20,202 nt of DNA. Origin: Prolixibacteraceae bacterium (lineage in GTDB: Bacteria; Bacteroidota; Bacteroidia; Bacteroidales; Prolixibacteraceae). Where the stretch lies: contig DMSQ01000094.1 in NCBI GenBank assembly GCA_003457135.1, positions 19,744 to 39,945 on the forward strand, given 5' to 3'. The notes under the pieces were generated by a model. It made no database searches, had not been told where the DNA came from, and was given only the letters and a program-made list of their open reading frames with translations. The stretch's first letter is position 1. Each line of letters opens with the position of its first letter. The translations under genes were made by a program, and so were the position numbers. Below are positions 14,495 through 20,202 of this stretch, in pieces.

Positions 14495-14528
14495 AATACA
14501 AGATTTTAACCCAATGACTTTTTCATTT

Positions 14529-15140
14529 TTAAAAAGCTCTGATTGCACGCACGTAAGCACTATTGTTCCTGCTAGAACCAGCATCTTGTCCCCCTGTCTT
14601 AAAGTTTTGCCACCAAGCACTTAAAATTTCCCTTCCAGCAACTGAAGATTCAAATTTAGTGGAACTCCAATAAAAAGCATCATATTCGGTGAAGATGGGT
14701 GCTGTACTTCTAAAGCTACCAAGATTCTTTATTTTTAGATTATTATACAATAGATTCAGTTCATCTTTCGAAGGTAAATACCAATCTGAATAGCCATTTA
14801 ATTCTAAGTTCGAGCAAATATATGCTGCAGTATTCGTTTCGGGGCAGCCGTTTATTATATCTATAGTGTTTTGATTGCCGGTTCCTATTAATGAACCATT
14901 TGCTCCAGAAATTGCATTAGTAACACAGCCCCATTGATATTCCGTAAAATACTGATATCCTTGATCCTTCGGAGCAGCTACCAAACCATGTTCTCCAGTG
15001 TTATCCATATAAAAAATGATCCCACCTTCAAAGTTCGCTCCTATGGCAATCTCAGCTTCTTTCTGGCAACTATTTAGTAGAATTACTAAAATGACAATGA
15101 ATTTAATAAAACAAAATACAGAATTAATTCGTAGCCTCAT
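14529..15140 (-). CDS. DUF1566 domain lipoprotein
   Basis: This 203-residue protein has a lipoprotein signal: hydrophobic FIVILVILLNSC with the lipobox ending at Cys25. The mature part carries the DUF1566 (Lcl C-terminal-like) pattern: GGIIFYMDNTGEHGLVAAPKDQG, NGYSDWYLPSKDELNLLY, a YWSST block and the final AYVRAIRAF. The domain is found in secreted and surface proteins of Bacteroidota and has no catalytic role that I know of. The gene stands alone on the minus strand, convergent with the bicupin gene and divergent from the Lgt-like fusion gene 254 bases away. It is visibly more AT-rich than the sugar operons and may be a recent acquisition. Confidence 0.9.
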   Translation of the reverse strand: MRLRINSVFCFIKFIVILVILLNSCQKEAEIAIGANFEGGIIFYMDNTGEHGLVAAPKDQGYQYFTEYQWGCVTNAISGANGSLIGTGNQNTIDIINGCPETNTAAYICSNLELNGYSDWYLPSKDELNLLYNNLKIKNLGSFRSTAPIFTEYDAFYWSSTKFESSVAGREILSAWWQNFKTGGQDAGSSRNNSAYVRAIRAF

Positions 15141-15154
15141 AACTTATCAGTTTT

Positions 15155-15162
15155 CAAAGATG
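15155..15162 (-). promoter_or_regulatory. Weak candidate -7 box for the DUF1566 lipoprotein gene
   Basis: The minus-strand reading CATCTTTG differs from TAnnTTTG at one position; a TTG at 15185-15187 (minus strand) lies 22 bases upstream and overlaps the small palindrome GTCAA-TTTG-TTGAC (15183-15196). The rest of the 254-base divergent gap is AT-rich and holds a 7-bp stem AATCTAT/ATAGATT at 15236-15255. Confidence 0.35.
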
Positions 15163-15316
15163 TATGCTCAAAAATGCAATGAGTCAATTTGTTGACCTAT
15201 TTGAATGGCAATGTAACCTTTTACGTTTATTTAAAAATCTATGTTTCGATAGATTGATTCTTTTGAACTAATCATTCCAAACGCTTTTTTATTGTTCTTA
15301 TAAAATATTTAACTAC

Positions 15317-15347
15317 TTGTTATTCTGGTAAATACTGGCTATCTTTC
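15317..15347 (+). promoter_or_regulatory. Candidate promoter of the Lgt-like fusion gene
   Basis: TTG at 15317-15319, a 20-base spacer and TATCTTTC at 15340-15347 fit the Bacteroidota -33/-7 layout with one mismatch in the -7 box. The ATG lies 47 bases further on. Confidence 0.5.
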
Positions 15348-15394
15348 ATCATATAGAATCAATGTCCTCATAAACCTTATAAACCAGACATTCT

Positions 15395-17164
15395 ATGAAA
15401 CACCTATTTATCATTACCACAACTGAACATTCTTTTTTGTATGGCCTGTTCTACTTAGCTGCATTTCTGATATCTGCAGGAATATTTATTTTCGCCGGAT
15501 TAAGAAAAAAATATCCGGTGAGTACCTGGTTGTTAATTACCCTATTCGGTGTATTGTTCTTTATTATTGGAAACAAACTGGTCACCATGAATGCAGCTAG
15601 TTGGCAGCAACTTCTTAAAGGTAATGGCCTACCTGAAACCGGACGCTCGGTACTGGGTGGAATCCTGGGTTTAATTGCCGGACTACTGATAGCTAAACAC
15701 TGGCTTAAATTCGACCTTCCTTTGCTGGATAACCTGGCTTATGCGCTGCCGATAGGTCTTGCAATTACACGTTTAGGATGTCTTTTTGGTGGTTGTTGCT
15801 ATGGAATCACAACTACTTTACCGTGGGCCGTGCAGTATGGGAATAATTTTAAGGTATTTCAAATACAAACCGCCAATATGCAAATACCTGACACAAGCGC
15901 TTTATCACTTCCCATGCACCCCACACAAATCTATGATCTGCTTTTCTGCCTGATCATCTGTCTCCTTGTTTACTTAACCCGAAAAACATGGAAAGCATCC
16001 GGAAGCCGGTTTCTTTTTGCTATCCTTTGTTACGCCGGATTCCGGTTTGTCAATGAATTCTTCAGAGAATCTGTAATGACAGGCCAATTAGGAGAAACAT
16101 TTTTGGGAATCAAATTTGTTCAATGGATGATTTTAGCAGCAACCAGCATCATTGTCATCATACTTGTTTACCGTGAAACAAGACTTCGATCAGAGTCCTT
16201 TCAGGTTGAAAAAAAACATCAGGTTAATTTTAACCGTGAATTGCTGCTTTTTCTATCCGTTCCCCTTTTCCTGACCCTGGCAGATAATTGGCTTGCCCCT
16301 TTTGAGGTTCTTACTTTGACTTTTTTCACGGTCCTTTTATTGCCGTTGTACTTCTATCACATATACTGTCAAACAATTCCGCCACAACTTCGCAGGATTT
16401 TTCCTTTGCTGCTTATCTTTTCCTTATTGACGATGAGCCAGGTAAATGTGGACAAAAAAGAGAAGTTATCCGCTAAGGAATATAAAGGTTGGTTTAGTAT
16501 CAATACTTTTGGTAGTGTCGGAAGTTACCCCGAAAAGCATTTTGACTGCGACGGAAATGTAACAGAAATTCTGAAAAGAAATTATTCAACTCTGGGAGCA
16601 GGTATTTCTTATCACTACAAGCCCACCGAAAATCGCCACCTCACGATTAGCACCAATGTTTATTCTAACAGCGACCGCTCTAATGAACCGAATGAATTCA
16701 GTTATCAGTCAACCGCCATGAATATAATGACAAGTTACAGCACCCTATATGCAGGAGGAACACTTGGTTTTAGCTTTGGAGCCTGGGAAGGAGAAACAAA
16801 CGGGATTATACCTGCTATTGGTGTTTGGGTTGGTCAAAAGGATGATTTTTTTGTGGAAGCCAATTTGATGACTAATTATCATTTGATGGGTCCTCCCGGA
16901 GGATTCCAATTTGGGATAGGAAGCGGTTTTGGACAAGTGGACCATAGTGTCGGGAGGGCTGGAATAAGCTATATACCAGGTTTTTTGTGGGACCGCAGTT
17001 ATGTTTTAGGTGGATATTTTGAGGCTGATATACTTTTAAAAGATAAGTTTTCGCTAAAGCCCAGCCTTTTTGTTGGCAGGGAGTTTGGCGGTTCAATAGG
17101 TTTACAAATGCATCTTGGGAAAGACAGGTGGACCTCAAAGGCCGAATCGCATGTGGAGCAATAG
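15395..17164 (+). CDS. Lgt-like membrane protein fused to a beta-rich C-terminal domain
   Basis: This 589-residue protein has two parts. Residues 1-260 form a polytopic domain related to prolipoprotein diacylglyceryl transferase: GRSVLGGILG (83-92), ITRLGCLFGGCCYG (124-137), HPTQIYD (175-181) and FRFVNEFFRE (216-225). Compared with true Lgt, the catalytic-region His of the SFHGGL block is replaced (SVLGGI) and the GRIGNFxNGE block is the GC..GCC variant, so classical lipoprotein lipidation is doubtful. Three or so further membrane segments (about 282-348) follow. Residues 365-589 are rich in alternating beta-strand segments with aromatic and glycine residues (GGTLGFSFGAW, GGFQFGIGSGFG), like an outer-membrane barrel. 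The ORF is continuous; no frameshift is needed. It is flanked by a terminator downstream and a divergent lipoprotein gene. Its substrate is unknown. Confidence 0.8.
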   Translation: MKHLFIITTTEHSFLYGLFYLAAFLISAGIFIFAGLRKKYPVSTWLLITLFGVLFFIIGNKLVTMNAASWQQLLKGNGLPETGRSVLGGILGLIAGLLIAKHWLKFDLPLLDNLAYALPIGLAITRLGCLFGGCCYGITTTLPWAVQYGNNFKVFQIQTANMQIPDTSALSLPMHPTQIYDLLFCLIICLLVYLTRKTWKASGSRFLFAILCYAGFRFVNEFFRESVMTGQLGETFLGIKFVQWMILAATSIIVIILVYRETRLRSESFQVEKKHQVNFNRELLLFLSVPLFLTLADNWLAPFEVLTLTFFTVLLLPLYFYHIYCQTIPPQLRRIFPLLLIFSLLTMSQVNVDKKEKLSAKEYKGWFSINTFGSVGSYPEKHFDCDGNVTEILKRNYSTLGAGISYHYKPTENRHLTISTNVYSNSDRSNEPNEFSYQSTAMNIMTSYSTLYAGGTLGFSFGAWEGETNGIIPAIGVWVGQKDDFFVEANLMTNYHLMGPPGGFQFGIGSGFGQVDHSVGRAGISYIPGFLWDRSYVLGGYFEADILLKDKFSLKPSLFVGREFGGSIGLQMHLGKDRWTSKAESHVEQ

Positions 17165-17205
17165 TCAGTAACCTTGATAAAATTGAAAGCTAGGTTTATC
17201 AAACG

Positions 17206-17244
17206 AAAAAAGCAGCTAAGAAATATTCTTAACTGCTTTATTTT
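17206..17244. terminator. Bidirectional terminator between the Lgt-like gene and tRNA-Met
   Basis: AAGCAG-C-TAAGAA (17210-17222) pairs with TTCTTA-A-CTGCTT (17226-17238) around an ATA loop, with one mismatch. A run TTTATTTT follows on the plus strand, and a run of six A (17206-17211 region) serves as T-run on the minus strand. It ends 5 bases from the tRNA 3' end, so it can serve both convergent transcripts. Confidence 0.8.
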
Positions 17245-17248
17245 CAAG

Positions 17249-17322
17249 TAGCGAGAGCGAGACTTGAACTCGCGACCTCATGATTATGAATCATACGCTC
17301 TAACCAGCTGAGCTACCTCGCC
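17249..17322 (-). tRNA. tRNA-Met (CAU), elongator type
   Basis: The 74-base minus-strand sequence folds as a complete cloverleaf: acceptor GGCGAGG with TCTCGCT, D stem GCTC/GAGC, anticodon stem TATGA/TCATG with loop TTCATAA (anticodon CAT), T stem GCGAG/CTCGC with loop TTCAAGT, and discriminator A. The first pair is G-T (G-U in RNA), not the unpaired start of an initiator tRNA, and the D arm GCTCAGCTGGTTAGAGC is of the elongator type. A tRNA-Ile2 with modified CAU cannot be wholly excluded. No CCA is encoded at the 3' end. Confidence 0.92.
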
Positions 17323-17377
17323 ATTATGCCAATATGAACATGCATCAATTCACCACCAAGGCTCTTTTTTGCGGTTG

Positions 17378-17385
17378 CAAATATA
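17378..17385 (-). promoter_or_regulatory. Candidate -7 box for tRNA-Met
   Basis: On the minus strand the bases read TATATTTG, an exact TAnnTTTG match, 55 bases upstream of the tRNA 5' end. A -33 element is not evident. The remainder of the 17323-17503 gap holds only the promoter of the START-like gene. Confidence 0.45.
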
Positions 17386-17455
17386 GTACTTTATTTATTC
17401 GTTGGCTGTCGGGGATTAAAAATATTAAAAAAGATCAGCCACAATTTCTGATACG

Positions 17456-17485
17456 TTGTGTTTTACTGTTTAAATCCATATCTTG
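17456..17485 (+). promoter_or_regulatory. Candidate promoter of the START-like gene
   Basis: TTG at 17456-17458, a 20-base spacer and TATCTTG at 17479-17485 resemble the Bacteroidota -33/-7 pair. The ATG is 18 bases beyond the -7 box. Confidence 0.45.
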
Positions 17486-17503
17486 CGAAAAATCAAATAA
17501 CCT

Positions 17504-17893
17504 ATGTCTGGAAAAACAAAATTACAATTGGAATACATTATCAACTGCTCGCCTAAAGTACTGTTTAACAGACTTAGTACAGCATCTGGACTCGCAGAAT
17601 GGTTTGCTGATGATGTAAGGGTTAAAGGTAATGTATTTACTTTTATTTGGGGAGATACGAATCAGGTTGCTGAAAAGAAAAATCACAAGGAAAACAGATC
17701 AGTTCGTTACGAATGGATTGGCGATGAATTTGATAATGATGAATCATATTTTGAATTTGTGATTGCACTTGATGATTTAACCAACGATGTTTCGCTTATG
17801 ATTGTTGATTTTGCTGATGCAGACGAAGTAAAAGAAACCAATGACCTGTGGAATACCCAAATAGCCAAATTAAAACAGTTACTTGGTTCCTAG
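17504..17893 (+). CDS. START-like/SRPBCC family protein
   Basis: This 129-residue cytoplasmic protein begins MSGKTKLQLEYIINCSPKVLF, continues with NRLSTASGLAEWFADDVRV and FTFIWGDTNQVAE, and ends with a long helix (NDLWNTQIAKLKQLLG). The layout of a first beta strand, two short helices with SGLAEWFAD, a central antiparallel sheet and a C-terminal helix is that of the Bet v1/START-like fold, close to the AHSA1-like group found in nearly all Bacteroidota. These proteins bind hydrophobic ligands in a cavity; the function of this one is unknown. It precedes the LptF/LptG-type permease gene by 148 bases, but a separate -7 box for that gene suggests independent transcription. Confidence 0.9.
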   Translation: MSGKTKLQLEYIINCSPKVLFNRLSTASGLAEWFADDVRVKGNVFTFIWGDTNQVAEKKNHKENRSVRYEWIGDEFDNDESYFEFVIALDDLTNDVSLMIVDFADADEVKETNDLWNTQIAKLKQLLGS

Positions 17894-18004
17894 TGATCTT
17901 ACCTTTCCTTTTTAATATTTTTCAATGATCTGAGTTATTCAGTTAAATACTCCTAAATATGACGAAGGGATACATCTTCCCCTTTTTAATTATTCAAAAT
18001 AACT

Positions 18005-18012
18005 TAGTTTTG
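18005..18012 (+). promoter_or_regulatory. Candidate -7 box for the LptF/LptG-type gene
   Basis: TAGTTTTG fits TAnnTTTG exactly and lies 29 bases before ATG 18042. A T-rich stretch at 17983-17987 stands where a -33 TTTG would be, with a 17-base spacer. Confidence 0.5.
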
Positions 18013-18041
18013 TAATCGTTTTCAATACGCAAGCACAGAGC

Positions 18042-19514
18042 ATGAAGCGACTTCACCGGTTTATGATAAAAAGTTTTTTGGGTCCGTTTTTTATGACCTT
18101 TTTCATTTGTGTGTTTATTCTACTGATGCAATTTCTGTGGAAATACATTGATGAATTAGTTGGTAAAGGACTCGAATGGAATATTGTTGCCGAGTTGCTG
18201 CTTTATGCTTCATTTGGTCTTGTGCCACTGGCATTTCCGTTGGCCATGCTGCTGGCATCCATCATGACTTTTGGAAATCTGGGCGAGAATTATGAGTTGG
18301 TGGCCATGAAAGCATCCGGCATTTCCCTTTTCCGGATTATGCGGCCTCTGCTGGTTGTTGCCCTTATTCTGACCTCGGTTGCGTTTTACTTCTCAAACAA
18401 TATCCTTCCTCAAACAAACTTGCGGTTTTATGCCTTGCTCTTTAGTGTGAAGCAGCAAAAACCTGAAATGGTGGTTAAGGAAGGTGTTTTCTCAAACGAC
18501 ATGCCCAATTACAGCATCAAAGTGGAACGCAAAGGCAAAAACAACAATATGCTTTATGATGTCATGATTTACGATCATTCGAACAATGATGGAAATGTAA
18601 ACGTGACCATTGCCGATTCAGGTAAAATGGAAGTGACCGAAGATAAAAAATTTATGTCAATTACCTTATATAACGGGCACAGTTATACCGAAGGTAAAGA
18701 ACGCCGTCAGGGAGCTGAACGTCGGTTTCCCTTTCAACGGGAATTATTTAAGAAAGAAGTCATCAATATCAGCATGCTTGATTTTGAGTTTACGCGGACC
18801 GACGAAAAACTTTTTACTCATGGTTCCCGGGCGATGAATGTTAGTCAGCTGAACCATCGGGCCGATTCCTTGTTTTCGGATTACAAGCTGCGAATTTGGA
18901 GGTTCGCCGCTTCATTGAGCTATGTGGGTCCTGTTTCCAAACAAGTTGCCTGGCTGGCTAATCCCAATGATTCGATTAGGATTAACCCACACCTGAAGCC
19001 TGACACACTGGTTGATGTTGATCAGCTAATTACTTCATTGAGCACTTTCGAAAAGCAGGAACTTTATCAACGGGCAATTGGTAGCATAAGAACCAATTCG
19101 CAAATCATCAGTCAGCAGATAGATGAAATGTATAACCGAAAAAAAATGGTTAATGCTTATGCCATGGAATGGCATCGTAAATTTACCCTGTCTTTTGCCT
19201 GTCTGATCTTCTTTTTTATTGGCGCCCCGCTTGGGGCAATCATACGAAAGGGCGGGCTTGGTATGCCCGTGGTTGTTTCGATATTAATGTTTATTGCCTA
19301 CTATGTTTTACTGATTACAGGCGAAAAATTTGCCCGCGAAGATGCATGGTCAATGGATATCGGGATGTGGTTTTCGTCACTGGTCTTTTTACCGCTTGGG
19401 TTCTGGCTTACCTATAAAGCAGCCACTGATTCAGGAATTATGAATCTAGAAAGCTATCAACTATTTTTCAAAAAACTGGCCAGTTTCAGTTTCCTGAAAA
19501 AAAATAAAATCTGA
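18042..19514 (+). CDS. LptF/LptG family (YjgP/YjgQ) lipopolysaccharide export permease
   Basis: This 490-residue inner-membrane protein has the YjgP/YjgQ layout: an N-terminal MKRLHRFMIKSFLGPFFMTF start, three membrane segments (about 13-30, 47-75, 95-115), a large periplasmic domain (about 120-385) and three C-terminal segments (about 390-470, with FFFIGAPLGAIIRKGGLG). FIGAPLGAIIRKGG is a hallmark of the family. LptF and LptG form the transmembrane part of the LptB2FG ABC transporter that extracts LPS from the inner membrane. The periplasmic domain is longer than in E. coli (about 360 residues in total there), as is usual in Bacteroidota. It is followed after 11 bases by a glycosyltransferase gene, consistent with envelope glycan synthesis. 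Whether it is the F or G partner cannot be told. Confidence 0.94.
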   Translation: MKRLHRFMIKSFLGPFFMTFFICVFILLMQFLWKYIDELVGKGLEWNIVAELLLYASFGLVPLAFPLAMLLASIMTFGNLGENYELVAMKASGISLFRIMRPLLVVALILTSVAFYFSNNILPQTNLRFYALLFSVKQQKPEMVVKEGVFSNDMPNYSIKVERKGKNNNMLYDVMIYDHSNNDGNVNVTIADSGKMEVTEDKKFMSITLYNGHSYTEGKERRQGAERRFPFQRELFKKEVINISMLDFEFTRTDEKLFTHGSRAMNVSQLNHRADSLFSDYKLRIWRFAASLSYVGPVSKQVAWLANPNDSIRINPHLKPDTLVDVDQLITSLSTFEKQELYQRAIGSIRTNSQIISQQIDEMYNRKKMVNAYAMEWHRKFTLSFACLIFFFIGAPLGAIIRKGGLGMPVVVSILMFIAYYVLLITGEKFAREDAWSMDIGMWFSSLVFLPLGFWLTYKAATDSGIMNLESYQLFFKKLASFSFLKKNKI

Positions 19515-19525
19515 TAATTAAATAG

Positions 19526-20202
19526 ATGCGAATACTTCAACTGATGAATAAAGTACCATGGCCACCGAAAGACGGAGGAGCCATTGCCTGTATGAATATG
19601 ACCAAAGGATTTTCGATGCTTGGGCACGAAGTAACGGTTCTGTGTATGAATACCTCCAAACATCATATTCGCATCAAGGATATTCCGTCAGACATACGGA
19701 ATAGGGCCGAATTCAGGCTGGTTGAAGTTCCCGCCTCCATTAACTGGCTGGAAGCTACGCTCAACTTATTATTCTCCAAACTTCCATATAACGCCCAACG
19801 GTTTATTTCCAATGATTTTAGCTCGGAACTCATCAAACTTCTAACCGAAAAAACATTTGATATTATTCAACTCGAAGGATTGTATCTCTGTCCATACATT
19901 CCGGTTATCAGGAAATATTCCGGTGCGCTGGTTACCTACCGGGCTCACAATATCGAGTACGAAATCTGGGAGAGAACGGCCAAATTATCAAAAGGAATAC
20001 GATCAGGATATCTCAGGAACCTCTCGCAAAGAATAAAACGGTTTGAAATCAGCTATTTAAATTCGTACGACATTTTAATTCCGATCACCGATCGTGACGG
20101 ACTTATTCTCGATGAGCTGGGAAACACGAAACCGCGCCATACTTCGCAAACAGGAATAGACTTTGCCTCGCTGGTTCCAACTGCCAAAAAACTCGAATTC
20201 CC
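19526..20202 (+). CDS. Glycosyltransferase family 4 protein, C-terminus beyond the window
   Basis: The frame from ATG 19526 stays open to the right edge (225 codons). It begins MRILQLMNKVPWPPKDGGAI, followed by MTKGFSMLGHEVTVLCMNTS, then FDIIQLEGLYL and VTYRAHNIEYEIWER, and ends within an NSYDILIPITDRDG...TGIDF segment. This is the N-terminal Rossmann domain of GT4-type glycosyltransferases (GT-B fold); the nucleotide-sugar-binding domain lies outside the window. The start follows the LptF/LptG-type stop by 11 bases, so the two are probably co-transcribed. The sugar and acceptor are not known. A role in cell-envelope polysaccharide is suggested by the neighbour. Confidence 0.9.
   Translation, partial: MRILQLMNKVPWPPKDGGAIACMNMTKGFSMLGHEVTVLCMNTSKHHIRIKDIPSDIRNRAEFRLVEVPASINWLEATLNLLFSKLPYNAQRFISNDFSSELIKLLTEKTFDIIQLEGLYLCPYIPVIRKYSGALVTYRAHNIEYEIWERTAKLSKGIRSGYLRNLSQRIKRFEISYLNSYDILIPITDRDGLILDELGNTKPRHTSQTGIDFASLVPTAKKLEF

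Noticed and set aside
14495..14535. Terminator between the bicupin and DUF1566 genes
   Set aside because: Only a weak A/T-only pairing (CTTTTT with AAAAAG) is seen, which is common by chance in such DNA.
16380..16500. Two genes joined by a frameshift in the Lgt-like region
   Set aside because: The frame is continuous and no separate start with a strong signal peptide is needed; kept as one CDS, with the fusion reported as a finding.

Overview
The window looks like a chromosomal segment of a free-living Bacteroidota bacterium, probably near the Marinilabiliales/Prolixibacteraceae; the rank below phylum is inference. The evidence is several -7 boxes of the Bacteroidota type TAnnTTTG, A-rich starts without Shine-Dalgarno sequences, DUF2851 and START-like genes of the Bacteroidota type, signal peptides ending in Ala-Gln, and an LptF/LptG-type permease followed by a GT4 glycosyltransferase. 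I see no rRNA, CRISPR array, transposase or phage gene.

Left part (1-5217, all minus strand). A DUF2851 gene runs off the left edge. A four-gene operon is then transcribed leftward from 5217: an SDR oxidoreductase (probable D-mannonate/D-fructuronate step), mannonate dehydratase uxuA, an exported nitrilase-family hydrolase and an exported NodB-type deacetylase. The first two fit hexuronate (glucuronate) catabolism. The two exported hydrolases are unusual partners and may act on the incoming glycan or its amide or acyl groups.

Middle (5340-12048). A YefM/YoeB-type toxin-antitoxin pair sits between the two sugar operons, with a 17-bp perfect palindrome over its promoter. It meets, tail to tail, a second minus-strand operon read from 10919 to 5979: a uroporphyrinogen-decarboxylase-family protein, two DUF6807 (PmoA-like) secreted proteins and a Tat-exported Gfo/Idh/MocA oxidoreductase. 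A divergent AraC-type regulator (11176-12048) is the obvious candidate controller. This gene set recurs in Bacteroidota accessory sugar loci, but its substrate is not established. It is the best candidate here for an undescribed pathway.

Right part (12251-20202). An M20 dipeptidase and a bicupin protein (plus strand) are followed by a DUF1566 lipoprotein (minus), a divergent 589-residue protein fusing an Lgt-like membrane domain to a beta-rich C-terminal domain, an elongator tRNA-Met (minus), a START-like protein, an LptF/LptG family permease and a GT4 glycosyltransferase cut by the right edge.

A second layer is non-coding. Almost every gap in the sugar loci holds a perfect or near-perfect inverted repeat, and four elements begin 0-2 bases from a stop codon. 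They include a 25-bp perfect hairpin, a 12-bp hairpin, a chain of four mini-palindromes with CC-GTAGG-like cores, an 82-base element that folds as a four-way junction, and two copies of a 19-mer (one carrying a second repeat in its loop). These look like REP/MITE-like dispersed elements that may act as intercistronic mRNA processing or stability signals.
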